Below are positions 24,427-33,845 of a stretch of DNA of 50,947 nt, in pieces (within the stretch, counting starts at the first letter, position 1; every line of letters starts with the position of its first letter). The translations under genes were made by a program, and so were the position numbers. Below the pieces are notes generated by a model. That model was given only the letters and a program-made list of their open reading frames with translations, did no database searches and was not told the origin of the DNA. This DNA comes from an uncultured Oscillibacter sp. (lineage in GTDB: Bacteria > Bacillota > Clostridia > Oscillospirales > Oscillospiraceae): positions 1 to 50,947 of the forward strand of contig CANAWG010000016.1 of assembly GCA_947365245.1 (NCBI GenBank). Reading direction: 5' to 3'.

Positions 24427-26280
24427 ATGCAGGAAAAGACAAAACAGATCATCAAAGAAGACATCGAGACCATCCGCGCCTATGCGGACTGTTTTGGCGT
24501 GGAGATGCCGGACCTGGATGAAAACGGCGAGGTTGTGGGCCTGCCTGGTCCCTATCCCCGGGAGGTGGCCGGCGTGGTCCGCAGCGGCTACCGCATCTAT
24601 GAGCTGGGCCAGAAGGCGCTGGAGACGGGCGTGCCCTGCCTGAATCCCATCCTGGGCCGCAACACCGCCGAGGAGACCTGGAAAGAGTCCTGCGACATTT
24701 ACAAATACGCGGACAAGTACGACGACACCATCTTCCAGTTCGTCCACTCCGAGGCCACCCGCCACATCGATCCCCTGAAGGGCCGGGAGCTGATTGAGCA
24801 GTCCCGGGGCAAGGGCGGCATCACCCCCAAGGGGGAGCGGGAGTTCATCCAGATGGGCGGCGGCGCCAAGCACCCCGTCCGCATCAACGCCACCGGCGAC
24901 ACGGCCCACATCAACATTCTGAACGCCCTCATCGCCGGCTTCGACGGCACCGATATCGGCCCCGTCATCCACGTCCACTTCGGCGGGCGCGGCATCCACG
25001 ACTTCCGCACCAAGGTGGTCAACGGCTACAAGGCCATCCAGATCTGCGGCGAGAACAACATCTTCGCCCAGCTGGACACCCACAAGCACATCAATAACAT
25101 CGGCGGCACCGACGGCATGGCCATCGCCATGTGCCTGCTGGCCGAGGGCCTGGCGGCCCACGGCGGCCTGCCCTGGGAGCTCAGCGGCATCCAGATGAAC
25201 GTGGGCGGCAACAACCTCTACCGCGACCTGGCCATCATGCGGGCGTTCCGCCACAACATGCTCTCCAAGAGCCTCATTGTGGTGCCCGAGACTTTCCAGA
25301 GCCCTCCGGGCAACCTGATCGCCGAGCAGGCCCATTTCGCCCGCATGGCCATCTCCGCCAAGCTGGGCGGGGCCAACTTCTACCGGCCCAAGGCCGCCGA
25401 GTCCGTGGGCATTCCCACCGGCGACTCCATGGGTCAGGCCGTGTGGGCCAGCGAGGATGTGTTCCGCCGCACCTACAACCCCGGGATCGAGTCCCCCAAG
25501 ATCGACGAGTACGAGGCCATGATGATGGACGAGGCTTTCGCCGTGCTGGAGGCCGTGCTCCATCTGCCCGCCCGCAGCCTCAAGCCCGGCTGCCTCACAG
25601 AGGCGTTTTGGAAGCAGTGGACCGACATGGAGCTGATCGACCTCATCGTGGAAGGCGGCAAGAGCGGCATGATGGACACCCCCCGCGCCGGCGGCTGGGA
25701 CCTCAAGCGCTATGTCAAGACCAATCGTGACCCCGACGGTATCACCCGCTATGTGGAGGGCTACACCCCCCTGGGCGTGGACGCCTCCCGCTGCCCCATC
25801 ACGAAAGAGCACGTCACCGTGCACATTGAAAAGCCCCCCACGCGCAAGGAGAAGATCGTTCTGGCCACCGTGGGCGCGGACGCCCATGTCAACGGCGTCA
25901 ACGTGGTGCGCGAGGCGTTCCAGGACGCGGGGTTCGATGTGGTGTACCTCCGGGGAATGAACCTGCCTGAGACCGTGGCCGAGGTGGCCGCCGAGGTCAA
26001 GGCGGACGCCGTGGGCGTCAGCAACCTGCTGGGCCTGGGCGTGACGCTGTTCCCCCGCGTGGAGGCGCGGTTGAAAGAGCTGGGCCTGCGGGATAAGACC
26101 GTGGTCTGGGCCGGCGGCCGCATCGCCGAGAAAGAGGAAGAGCACCGCTATTACGAGGATAAGATCCGCAATGAGGGCGTGGGCTTCATGGGCGTGGACG
26201 CTTTCTTCGGGCCCGACAGCACCCCGGAGGAGTGCGTGGAGAAGATCACCGCGCTGCTCAAGGAAAAGCAGGGAAAATAA
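24427..26280 (+). CDS. mgm: 2-Methyleneglutarate mutase (B12-dependent)
   Basis: A 617-residue adenosylcobalamin mutase that rearranges the carbon skeleton of 2-methyleneglutarate to 3-methylitaconate. Residues ~1-475 form the substrate/radical barrel. The C-terminal ~140 residues are a B12-binding domain with the base-off signature D-x-H-x-x-G ([11 protein letters not shown]), a conserved '[10 protein letters not shown]' and 'WAGGRI' strand. Length and order agree with the E. barkeri enzyme as I recall it. It lies between the hydratase and the isomerase that uses its product. A GlmL/MutL-type ATPase two genes downstream may reactivate it. Confidence 0.93.
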   Translation: MQEKTKQIIKEDIETIRAYADCFGVEMPDLDENGEVVGLPGPYPREVAGVVRSGYRIYELGQKALETGVPCLNPILGRNTAEETWKESCDIYKYADKYDDTIFQFVHSEATRHIDPLKGRELIEQSRGKGGITPKGEREFIQMGGGAKHPVRINATGDTAHINILNALIAGFDGTDIGPVIHVHFGGRGIHDFRTKVVNGYKAIQICGENNIFAQLDTHKHINNIGGTDGMAIAMCLLAEGLAAHGGLPWELSGIQMNVGGNNLYRDLAIMRAFRHNMLSKSLIVVPETFQSPPGNLIAEQAHFARMAISAKLGGANFYRPKAAESVGIPTGDSMGQAVWASEDVFRRTYNPGIESPKIDEYEAMMMDEAFAVLEAVLHLPARSLKPGCLTEAFWKQWTDMELIDLIVEGGKSGMMDTPRAGGWDLKRYVKTNRDPDGITRYVEGYTPLGVDASRCPITKEHVTVHIEKPPTRKEKIVLATVGADAHVNGVNVVREAFQDAGFDVVYLRGMNLPETVAEVAAEVKADAVGVSNLLGLGVTLFPRVEARLKELGLRDKTVVWAGGRIAEKEEEHRYYEDKIRNEGVGFMGVDAFFGPDSTPEECVEKITALLKEKQGK

Positions 26281-26315
26281 ACCGGTCGACATTACATACT
26301 GGGAGGTATACGATT

Positions 26316-27449
26316 ATGGAACAGAAGAGAGTTCCCCTGGTTATCATGCGGGGCGGCACCAGCAAGGGCCTGTATATCAAGGCCAACGACCTGCCCGCCG
26401 ACCCCAAGGAGCGGGATGAGCTGATCCTGCGCCTGTTCGGCAGCCCCGACATCCGCCAGATCGACGGCCTGGGCGGCGCGGACGCGCTGACCAGCAAGCT
26501 GGCGATCATCGGCCCGTCCAGCAGTCCCGACGCCGACGTGGACTACACCTTTGCCCAGATCTCCCTGAAAGAGCGGGTGGTGGACTATGGCGGCAACTGC
26601 GGCAACATCTCCTCCGGCGTGGGCCCCTTTGCCATCGACGAGTCCATGGTGGCCGCCGTGGAGCCGGTGACCCGCGTGCGGATCCGCAACACCAACACCG
26701 ACAAGATGCTCTATGCCGAGGTGGAGGTCAAGGACGGCAAGGCCCGTGTGAAAGGCGACTGTGAGATCGCCGGCGTGCCCGGCACCGGCTCTCCCATCCA
26801 GCTGGACTTCGCCGGCACCGCCGGCGCGGCCACCGGCAAGGTGCTGCCCACCGGAAACGCGGTGGATGTGCTGGAGACCAGCCGCGGCCCCATCGAGGCG
26901 TCCATCGTGGATGTGGCCAATCCCTGCGTCTTTGTCCGGGCCGGGGACGTGGGCATGAAGGGCACTGAGACGCCCGCCGAGATCGACGGCAACGCGGAGC
27001 TGCTGGCGCTGCTGGAGGAGATCCGCTCCAAGTGCTGCGCCATGATCGGCATGGCCAAGGACCCGGAGGACGCCACCCGCAATTCTCCGGCGTTCCCCAT
27101 GGTGGCCTTTGTCACCGAAGCCAGCGACTACACGGACTTTACCACCGGCAGGACCATCAAAAAAGACGAGGTGGACTTCGTCTCCCGTCTGATGTTTATG
27201 CAGAAGCTTCACAAGACCTATGCCGGCACCGCCACCGCCTGCACCGGCGCGGCCGCCAAGATCAAGGGCACCATTGTCAACCAGGTGATCCCCCATATCG
27301 ACAGCATTGACACCATCCGCATCGGCCATCCCGCCGGCGTAATCCCCGTGGTGGCCGCGGTGGAGGGCACCGAGGTGAAGAAGACCGCCCTGGTCCGCAC
27401 GGCCCGCCGCATCATGGAGGGCTACGCCCTGGTTCCCGACGAGGAGTGA
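26316..27449 (+). CDS. mii: 3-Methylitaconate delta-isomerase
   Basis: A 377-residue PrpF-family isomerase. The opening RVPLVIMRGGTSKGLYIKAN, the IDGLGGADALTSKLAII block, YGGNCGNISSGVGPFAIDE (catalytic-cysteine region) and the C-terminal HKTYAGTATACTGAAAKIKGT and RIGHPAGV blocks are characteristic. It shifts the double bond of 3-methylitaconate to give dimethylmaleate, the substrate of DmdAB. The ATG at 26316 follows GGGAGG; the frame is open upstream but overlaps mgm. Confidence 0.93.
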   Translation: MEQKRVPLVIMRGGTSKGLYIKANDLPADPKERDELILRLFGSPDIRQIDGLGGADALTSKLAIIGPSSSPDADVDYTFAQISLKERVVDYGGNCGNISSGVGPFAIDESMVAAVEPVTRVRIRNTNTDKMLYAEVEVKDGKARVKGDCEIAGVPGTGSPIQLDFAGTAGAATGKVLPTGNAVDVLETSRGPIEASIVDVANPCVFVRAGDVGMKGTETPAEIDGNAELLALLEEIRSKCCAMIGMAKDPEDATRNSPAFPMVAFVTEASDYTDFTTGRTIKKDEVDFVSRLMFMQKLHKTYAGTATACTGAAAKIKGTIVNQVIPHIDSIDTIRIGHPAGVIPVVAAVEGTEVKKTALVRTARRIMEGYALVPDEE

Positions 27450-27480
27450 GCGATCAGGCATTCTTCAAGGAGGGAAGACC

Positions 27481-28905
27481 ATGCTGGCGAATATCTTGGT
27501 ATATGACATCGGCAGCACCTACACAAAGGCCGCTGCGTTTTCCGACGAGGGCGGCAGACTTGCCTACCTGGGCAGGGGGCAGTCGCCCACGACCCTCTCC
27601 GACGTGATGGAGGGCACCCGTGGGGCCGAGGAGGCCCTGCGGGCCCAGGGGATTGACTTTGCCCCGGAGCTCCGGCGCTACAGCTCCTGCAGCGCCGCCG
27701 GGGGACTGCGGATGGTGGCCCTTGGCTACATGCCCCGGGTCACGGTGAAGGCCGCCAAGGAGGTGGCCATGACCGCCGGAGCCAGGGTGATGCAGGTGGT
27801 CTCCGCCGACGAGCCCCTGTCTTTCCGGCGGGAGGTTCTGCGGGAGATCAATCCGGACATCATCCTGCTCTCCGGCGGCACCGACGGGGGAGACGAGGCC
27901 TGCGTGCTGGAAAACGCGGACATGATCTGCGAGCTGAAGAGCAAGGCCACGGTGATCCTGGGCTGCAACCGCTATATCCAGCGCACCGTGGCGGAGAAGT
28001 TCGCCGCCGCCGGGATCGAGTGTGTGCGGGTGCCCAACATCATGCCCACCATCCACGAGCTGAAGGTGGCCCCGGCCCGCACCGCCATTCACGAGCAGTT
28101 TATCCGGCAGATCACCCGGGCCAGGGGCCTGCTGGAGTTCCAGTCCACCCTGGAGGACCGGGTGGTGGTGCCCACCCCCGGCGCGGTGCTGCTGGCCAGC
28201 GAGCTGCTGGCAAAGGGCAGCTACGAGCAGGAGGGCAGCGGCGCGCTGATTCTGGTGGATATCGGCGGAGCCACCACCGACATCCACTCCGCTATCCCGG
28301 AGCTGGAGAAGCTCACCATTGAGGAGCGGGGCCTGGTCATCAACAATGAAAAGCAGTTCTCCTACCGCACGGTGGAGGGAAATTTGGGCCTGCGGGTCAG
28401 CGCCATGGGGATTCCGGACGCGGTGGGCCCCAAGGCCGTGGTCCGGGCCATGGACGGCGGCTTCGGCGTGGAGCCGGACGATGTTCTGGACTACACCGAG
28501 GACCTGGAGCGCCACACCGACCACATTCCGGCCGATGAGCGGGAGGCCTCCCTGGACCGGGCGCTGGCCTCCTGCGCCATCAGCGTGGCCCTGCGCCGCC
28601 ACGCGGGCGTATACGCCCAGGAGGCGGATCCCGTGATGGGCGCCATGGCCGGCACGGCCATGGGCCGGGACCTGCGCAATGTCCGGCGGGTGCTCTGCGT
28701 GGGCGGCATCTTCGTCCACACGGACGAGGCGCGGGGCAGAGAGCTGGTGCGCCGCTGCTTCGCGGACCCGGGCATCTCCCTGCTGCCGCTGGAGGAGCCG
28801 GAGATTCTGCTGGACCGGGACTATATTTTCTATGCCCTGGGCGTCTTGGGAAAGCACTTTCCAGACATGGTTCTGGACTTTATGAAAGAACACTACATTG
28901 AATAA
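27481..28905 (+). CDS. GlmL/MutL-family protein, probable mutase-reactivating factor
   Basis: A 474-residue ASKHA-fold ATPase of the GlmL/MutL family, which accompanies coenzyme-B12 mutases such as glutamate mutase. DIGSTYTKAAAF near the N-terminus and LVDIGGATTDIHS near residue 258-270 are the two phosphate-binding motifs, and LLSGGTDGGDE is typical. In glutamate-mutase systems this protein is thought to exchange inactivated cobalamin. Here the only B12 enzyme nearby is Mgm, so reactivation of Mgm is the logical role. The ATG at 27481 follows AAGGAGGG. Confidence 0.85.
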   Translation: MLANILVYDIGSTYTKAAAFSDEGGRLAYLGRGQSPTTLSDVMEGTRGAEEALRAQGIDFAPELRRYSSCSAAGGLRMVALGYMPRVTVKAAKEVAMTAGARVMQVVSADEPLSFRREVLREINPDIILLSGGTDGGDEACVLENADMICELKSKATVILGCNRYIQRTVAEKFAAAGIECVRVPNIMPTIHELKVAPARTAIHEQFIRQITRARGLLEFQSTLEDRVVVPTPGAVLLASELLAKGSYEQEGSGALILVDIGGATTDIHSAIPELEKLTIEERGLVINNEKQFSYRTVEGNLGLRVSAMGIPDAVGPKAVVRAMDGGFGVEPDDVLDYTEDLERHTDHIPADEREASLDRALASCAISVALRRHAGVYAQEADPVMGAMAGTAMGRDLRNVRRVLCVGGIFVHTDEARGRELVRRCFADPGISLLPLEEPEILLDRDYIFYALGVLGKHFPDMVLDFMKEHYIE

Positions 28906-28920
28906 TGAGGAGAGGTTTTT

Positions 28921-29802
28921 ATGAACGGAGCAAAGAAGATCAGAGAGCTGTTTGCGGCGGGCAAGTTTGTGGTGGCTCCCGGCGCCCACGACATGCTCAC
29001 CGGGAAGATCATCGCCACGCTGGGGTTTGACGCCGTGTATATGACCGGCTACGGCCAGTCCGCCAGCCACCTGGGCAAGCCCGACGTGGGCCTGATGACC
29101 ATGAGTGAGATGGTGGCCCGGGCCGCCAACATGGTGGAGGCGGCGGAGATTCCCGTCATCGCCGACGCCGACACCGGCTTCGGCAACGCCGTGAACGTGA
29201 TGCGCACGGTGCGGGAGTATGAGAAAGCCGGCGTGGCCGTGATTCAGCTGGAGGACCAGGTCATGCCCAAGAAGTGCGGCCACATGGTGGGCCGCGAGGT
29301 CATCTCCAAGGAGGAGATGCTGGGCAAGATTAAGGCCGCCGTGGATACCCGCCATGGCGACATGATGATTATGGCCCGCACCGACGCCCGTACGGTGCTG
29401 GGCATTGACGAGGCCATTGAGCGGGGGATTGCCTACAAGGAGGCCGGCGCGGACATCGTGTTTATCGAGTCCCCGGAGACCAAGGAGGAGATGAAGCTCA
29501 TCAACGACAAGGTGGACTGCCTGACCCTGGCCAACATGGTGGAGGGCGGCCGCACGCCCCTTTTGAAGAACGATGAGCTGGAGTCCCTGGGCTACAACCT
29601 GGTCATCTATCCCACCGCCTCCACCTATGTCACCACAAAGGCCATGGTGGACCTTTGGGAGGGCCTCAAGCGCGACGGCACCACCGCCACCATGATGGAC
29701 AAGATGATTCCCTTCCCCAAGTTCAATGAGATCATCGGTCTGCCCCGGATCCGGGAGATTGAGGCCAACTATTCCACCGGCCGGGTGGTCAAGGGCCATT
29801 GA
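28921..29802 (+). CDS. dml: 2,3-Dimethylmalate lyase
   Basis: A 293-residue member of the isocitrate lyase/PEP mutase superfamily. APGAHDMLTGKII, VIADADTGFGNAVNVMRTV (metal-binding aspartates), QLEDQVMPKKCGHM (catalytic loop with cysteine) and the MARTDAR segment are present. It cleaves (2R,3S)-2,3-dimethylmalate to propionate and pyruvate, the last step of nicotinate fermentation. Methylisocitrate lyase (PrpB) has the same fold, but no methylcitrate-cycle genes are present. GAGGAGAGG precedes the start. Confidence 0.91.
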   Translation: MNGAKKIRELFAAGKFVVAPGAHDMLTGKIIATLGFDAVYMTGYGQSASHLGKPDVGLMTMSEMVARAANMVEAAEIPVIADADTGFGNAVNVMRTVREYEKAGVAVIQLEDQVMPKKCGHMVGREVISKEEMLGKIKAAVDTRHGDMMIMARTDARTVLGIDEAIERGIAYKEAGADIVFIESPETKEEMKLINDKVDCLTLANMVEGGRTPLLKNDELESLGYNLVIYPTASTYVTTKAMVDLWEGLKRDGTTATMMDKMIPFPKFNEIIGLPRIREIEANYSTGRVVKGH

Positions 29803-29822
29803 CGCCGGAAAGCAGGTGAAAT

Positions 29823-31238
29823 ATGTCTGATTTGAGAGGTGCCGTCAAGGCGAAGATGCCCCTGACCATGGGAGAGACCATCGCCTTGGCCAAGGAATTC
29901 AACACCCGCGTCGTGGATGTCGTCCTTACGGAAAACGAGATCAGCACCGGCCTCACCCGGGAGGAGCTTTTGAACCGGGTGATGGACGAGTATGCCCACA
30001 ACCTCAAGGCGGTGGAGCTGGGTGTCACGGAGGGCAACAGCTTTCTGCTGGGCAACGTGGCCGCGCAGCTGCGGGAAAAGGGCACGGGCGTCTGCTTTAA
30101 GGAGGAGTTCCTGGACAAGGCCCTGCTGTACACCGTGGGCGCGGAGATCGGCAACCACTGCATCGGCGTGCGCCCCTGCGCCGGCACCGGGGATTCCTGC
30201 CCCTACGCCGGCTACGTCCGGGCCATGATGGACACCGGCGTGGACGCGAAGACCGTGGCGGAGATCGCCGCGCTGATGCTGAAGATCGGCGGACTGTTCC
30301 GGGTGGGCAAGGTCACCACCGGCTGCAATATGGAGGGCTTTGGCGCCGGCTCCGCCTGTGTGGCGGCGGCCACCGTGGCCCTGGAGGGCGGCACCCCCGA
30401 GCAGATGGAAAAGGCCATGGTGCTGGCCATGTCCCCCACCATTGGCGTGCCCTGCACCCCCCGGGTGCTGGTGCCGGCCCTGTGCACCACCCATGTGGGC
30501 GGAGCCATCCTCATCGGCATGTACGCCGCCCGCATCTGCATGGCGGTGGACATGAATGTCAACGTCCCCTTTGATGTGATGATCTCCATGGCGTCTCTGG
30601 TCCATGTGGCCTCCGCCAAGAACATTGTGCCCACGGTGGTGGAGTACATGGAGCCTTTCTTCCAGCGCACCGCCAATGTGGAGTCCCTGGTGAGCCAGGA
30701 GGTGCGGGACGCGGAGCAGAAGCAGATCCGTGAGACCCTGGAGAAAGCCGCCGAGATCGCCAAAAAGCTCTCTGAGGGCGCGGGCACCGTGCTGAGCACT
30801 TTCGGAGACGCCGTGGTAGGCGGCAGCAGCCAGGCGGTGGGCAGTCCCACCAACTGCGGCCGCATTGCCCACGAGCTGATGGGCGAGGGCGAGAAGGTGA
30901 AGAAGATCACCGTGGAGCTCTATCCGGAGCTGTTCGCCCGCCGTACCATCAATATTCCCGGCGTCCTGATGGGCGCGGTGTACGGCGCGTCCACCGCCGA
31001 CCATGAGATGTACGAGAAGTCCGTGGACATGGTGAAAGCGGACGGCATTGAGGTGGAGATCGTGGAGGGGCATGAGCACGGCATCCAGAAAGTCACCCTC
31101 CTCACCGACAAGGGCAGCACCGTGCAGGTGGATACCCTGAACCGCGGCGGCGGCCGTCTGGTACTGAGAGACGCCCTGCCCAGCCTGGAAAAGGCGCGGG
31201 AGGCTGCGAAGCGCCTGGGGATTGTTGTTGTACAATAA
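29823..31238 (+). CDS. hmd: 2-(Hydroxymethyl)glutarate dehydratase
   Basis: A 471-residue iron-sulfur dehydratase related to L-serine ammonia-lyase. The N-terminal ~370 residues match the serine dehydratase alpha part, with cysteines in NHCIGVRPCAGTGDSCPYAG, TTGCNMEGFGAGSA and VGVPC-type GVPCTPRVLVPALC that can hold a [4Fe-4S] cluster. The C-terminal ~100 residues resemble the beta part (SPTNCGRIAHELMG, VTVELYPELF). In E. barkeri an enzyme with this similarity was assigned to dehydrate (S)-2-(hydroxymethyl)glutarate to 2-methyleneglutarate. The same assignment is made here from context; a true serine dehydratase would be the alternative. Confidence 0.87.
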   Translation: MSDLRGAVKAKMPLTMGETIALAKEFNTRVVDVVLTENEISTGLTREELLNRVMDEYAHNLKAVELGVTEGNSFLLGNVAAQLREKGTGVCFKEEFLDKALLYTVGAEIGNHCIGVRPCAGTGDSCPYAGYVRAMMDTGVDAKTVAEIAALMLKIGGLFRVGKVTTGCNMEGFGAGSACVAAATVALEGGTPEQMEKAMVLAMSPTIGVPCTPRVLVPALCTTHVGGAILIGMYAARICMAVDMNVNVPFDVMISMASLVHVASAKNIVPTVVEYMEPFFQRTANVESLVSQEVRDAEQKQIRETLEKAAEIAKKLSEGAGTVLSTFGDAVVGGSSQAVGSPTNCGRIAHELMGEGEKVKKITVELYPELFARRTINIPGVLMGAVYGASTADHEMYEKSVDMVKADGIEVEIVEGHEHGIQKVTLLTDKGSTVQVDTLNRGGGRLVLRDALPSLEKAREAAKRLGIVVVQ

Positions 31239-31266
31239 GCAGAATCATGTTCTGTGTGGAGCCTGC

Positions 31267-31309
31267 CGGGTCCCCCCACCGCTGTCGCGGCGGGGGGACC
31301 CGTATTTCG
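31267..31309 (+). terminator. Terminator after hmd
   Basis: A 16-bp stem (CGGGTCCCCCCACCGC with its complement, one bulge) encloses TGTC and is followed by TATTTCG. It marks the end of the dmdA-hmd operon, with possible read-through to the methyltransferase. Confidence 0.75.
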
Positions 31310-31390
31310 TACATCTTTTAGAAAAACAGCGGCAGCCGGGCTCCGCGGGACGGACACGGCGGAATTTTGATAGGAAGAGGTGGTACCAAG

Positions 31391-32098
31391 ATGGTTGCGC
31401 TGCAGGAGGCCCTGCGGGGCGTAAGAGCGGGAAGAGCGCTGGATGTGGGCACCCGGCTGGGGGAGTTTGCCTTCCGCCTGGCGGAGGCGATGCCGGCCGG
31501 CTCTGAGGTGACGGGCATTGACAACGACCCCGCCGCCGCGGAAAAGGCCCGGGAGAAGTTTCAGGAAAGGGGACTCCGGTTCGAAGTGATGGACGGCGGA
31601 GACCTGGCTTTCGCCGACGGCACCTTTGAGGTGGTGGCCCTGTCCAACACCCTGCACCACATGGAGAATTATGAGCAGGTGCTCTCTGAGATGCTCCGGG
31701 TGCTGAAGCCCGGCGGGTACTTCATTTTGAACGAGATGTACCGGGACAACCAGGACGCCGCGCAGCAGGTCCATGCTGCTCAGCACACGCTGGAGGCTAA
31801 GCTGGACTGCCTGCTGGGCGGCTACCAGCGCCAGACGTGGAAGCGGGAGGAGATCGTGGAGATCTTCCGCCGGCTGCCTTTGGAGGATGTGAGGTTTACG
31901 GACTTTTTCGAGGAGGCGGCGTACGACGCCAAGCTGGAGGCGAAAAATCGCAAACTTGCCGATGAGGTTGAAAAAATAGCCGGTGCGCCGGAGTATGAAG
32001 CGCTGAAACAGGAGGCGCTGGAGATTCAAGCCAGGTGTCGGGAAAACGGAATCCGCCGCTGCACACAGCTTCTCTGTGCCGGCAGGAAAAAGGTCTGA
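31391..32098 (+). CDS. Class I SAM-dependent methyltransferase
   Basis: A 235-residue methyltransferase. Motif I is ALDVGTRLGEFAF (with T for the usual second Gly), then VTGIDNDPAAAEKA, FEVMDGGDLAFADGTFEVVALSNTLHHM and LRVLKPGGYFILNE. The C-terminal ~60 residues are helical and charged. The ATG at 31391 follows GGAAGAGGTGG. No methylation step is known in nicotinate fermentation. It may be a passenger, or act on a cofactor or small toxic intermediate. Substrate unknown. Confidence 0.8.
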   Translation: MVALQEALRGVRAGRALDVGTRLGEFAFRLAEAMPAGSEVTGIDNDPAAAEKAREKFQERGLRFEVMDGGDLAFADGTFEVVALSNTLHHMENYEQVLSEMLRVLKPGGYFILNEMYRDNQDAAQQVHAAQHTLEAKLDCLLGGYQRQTWKREEIVEIFRRLPLEDVRFTDFFEEAAYDAKLEAKNRKLADEVEKIAGAPEYEALKQEALEIQARCRENGIRRCTQLLCAGRKKV

Positions 32099-32112
32099 TT
32101 TGACCTGCGAAA

Positions 32113-32161
32113 ATTTGTCATATCACACAAAAAATTTGACATATTTTCTAAAGATTTGTCA
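32113..32161. repeat. Three phased ATTTGWCA direct repeats upstream of hnr
   Basis: ATTTGTCA (32113-32120), ATTTGACA (32134-32141) and ATTTGTCA (32154-32161) recur at 21- and 20-bp spacing, i.e. on one face of the helix. The first two share the longer AAATTTGWCATAT. They lie 50-100 bp before the predicted hnr promoter, as expected for an activator array. Confidence 0.6.
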
Positions 32162-32211
32162 GCTGCTTACTTTTTTTATATGTAAAGGGCCGAAACTTAT
32201 TTTTTTGATAT

Positions 32212-32240
32212 TTGCCATTGACTGGGCTTTGGGGTATCCT
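32212..32240 (+). promoter_or_regulatory. Candidate promoter for the hnr-ndh operon
   Basis: TTGCCA (32212-32217) and TATCCT (32235-32240) are 17 bp apart. The match is moderate, in keeping with activator-dependent transcription from the phased repeats upstream. It precedes hnr by about 85 bp. Confidence 0.5.
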
Positions 32241-32325
32241 GAAATTGAACAAATCAGGCAATTATAGCGCCCATATTTTTCCATAAACGCCTGCGGCCAC
32301 TACTGAGTAAAGGAGAAAGAGGAGC

Positions 32326-33843
32326 ATGTTGAGAATTAGAGAGGACGCCTGCAAAAAATGCCGTATCTGCATGAAGAACTGCCCCATTGAGGCCATCGTG
32401 GCCGGGGAGGAGAATGGACAGAAATACGTACGGATCACGGATAAGTGCGTGGAGTGCAACATCTGCCGCCGCGTCTGCCCCTTTGGCGTGATCGAAAACG
32501 CTGACCAGACCGCGGGGGTGATCCAGTGTTCCTCCTGCTCCGTCCAGTGCAAGATTCCCGTGGGTTCCACCGGCGCCTGCAAGCGCTATACCAACGAAGG
32601 CGGCAAGCTGGTCCGCAACCGGGCCCTGGTGGTGGAGCCCCTGCCCCAGGTGGAGGTGGCGGAGAATATCCGCAAGCCCATCATCACCGCCGTCGGCGCC
32701 GGTACCAACTATCCCTGCATTCGCCCCGCCCCCCACATCGTCTGTGAGAACCGGGACGGCGTGGACGTGGTCACCACCGTCACCGAGGCGCCCCTGAGCT
32801 ACAGCGGCGTGCTGGTGAAGCTGGACACCAATACATACATCGGCGAGGAGGGCGCCACGGTCTACTGCGAGGGTAAGCCCGTGGGCATGGTCCAGACCGA
32901 GGAGTACGGCTCCAAGATGATCTACGTGGGCGGCGCCAACCGGCTCACCGCCAAGGACGGCGGCTTCGCCACCGCCCGCACCATCTGCGCCCTGGCCAAC
33001 GGCGAGGAAGTGGAGCTGTCCGTCGACAAAAAGATCAAGATCCGCTGCCAGCAGGGCAAGGCCCCCGTTATCAACGGCGTGCAGGAGCAGACCATGCGCA
33101 TTGGCTGCGGCAGCGCCACCATCGGACTGCTGGCCGACGTGATGAAGGAGGCGGTGGACGAGTGCATCGTCATCGACCACCATGTCACGGGCCTTTTCAG
33201 CGAGCACCTGGCCGGCCACGAGGTTGGCATGAAGTGGTCCGGCGTGATTCCCAACGCCACCAAGAGCACCGTGGGCCGTTACTTCGGCGGCCATGGCGAC
33301 GGCATCGGCGGAACGGTTCTTCAAACGCCGCGGGACGCCATCAAGAGCGTGGATATGTCCGTGGCCCACGCGGGGATGACCATCCTGGTCACCAATACCA
33401 CCGGCGAGATCGCCGCGCTGTTTGAGGTCCAGGAGGACGGCGACGTCAAGGAGATTCCCATGACCGAAAAGGCGGCCAGGGTGGCCAAGGCCATTCACGA
33501 GAACTGCCAGACCTCCATGACCAGCGTGATGTACTGCGGCGGCACCGGCGGCTCCGCCCGGGGCGGCGTGTGCAAGCATCCCGTGGCCATCACGGAGGCC
33601 GTCCACGAAGGACGCGCCCAGCTGACCATCGGCGGCGCGCCGGCCTTTGTGTATCCCGGCGGCGGCCTGAACTTCATTGTGGATACCGGCAAGGTGGTCA
33701 ACAAGGCCTTTACCTGGGTGCCCACTCCGGCCACTGTGGCCCCCGTGGAGTACACCATGACCAAGGCGGACTATGAGAAGATCGGCGGTCACATGGATCA
33801 GATCAAGAATGTGAAGGACTTCCCTGAGTATCAGAAGAAGTAA
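32326..33843 (+). CDS. hnr: 6-Hydroxynicotinate reductase
   Basis: A 505-residue iron-sulfur flavoprotein that reduces 6-hydroxynicotinate to 1,4,5,6-tetrahydro-6-oxonicotinate, with electrons likely from ferredoxin. Two ferredoxin-type cysteine sets are at the N-terminus (CKKCRICMKNCP, residues 9-20, and CVECNICRRVCP), followed by CSSCSVQC...ACKRY that may hold the [2Fe-2S] cluster. The E. barkeri enzyme contains a covalently bound flavin, two [4Fe-4S] clusters and one [2Fe-2S] cluster, which fits these cysteines. Residues ~110-505 are specific to this family. AAAGGAGAAAGAGGAG precedes the start. The next gene, an ApbE-like UPF0280 protein, begins 2 bp after its stop. Confidence 0.92.
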   Translation: MLRIREDACKKCRICMKNCPIEAIVAGEENGQKYVRITDKCVECNICRRVCPFGVIENADQTAGVIQCSSCSVQCKIPVGSTGACKRYTNEGGKLVRNRALVVEPLPQVEVAENIRKPIITAVGAGTNYPCIRPAPHIVCENRDGVDVVTTVTEAPLSYSGVLVKLDTNTYIGEEGATVYCEGKPVGMVQTEEYGSKMIYVGGANRLTAKDGGFATARTICALANGEEVELSVDKKIKIRCQQGKAPVINGVQEQTMRIGCGSATIGLLADVMKEAVDECIVIDHHVTGLFSEHLAGHEVGMKWSGVIPNATKSTVGRYFGGHGDGIGGTVLQTPRDAIKSVDMSVAHAGMTILVTNTTGEIAALFEVQEDGDVKEIPMTEKAARVAKAIHENCQTSMTSVMYCGGTGGSARGGVCKHPVAITEAVHEGRAQLTIGGAPAFVYPGGGLNFIVDTGKVVNKAFTWVPTPATVAPVEYTMTKADYEKIGGHMDQIKNVKDFPEYQKK

Positions 33844-33845
33844 CC

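Noticed and set aside
24400..26292. 630-codon minus-strand frame opposite mgm
   Set aside because: Exact antisense of the B12 mutase gene, with reversed-codon composition.
27454..29799. Very long minus-strand open frame (781 codons) opposite the GlmL and dml genes
   Set aside because: It is antisense to two well-supported genes, is His/Gly/Leu-rich as expected of reversed GC-rich codons, and has no motifs.
29823..31238. Annotation of this gene as plain L-serine dehydratase
   Set aside because: Sequence similarity is real, but every neighbour is a nicotinate enzyme and the pathway needs a dehydratase of exactly this type.
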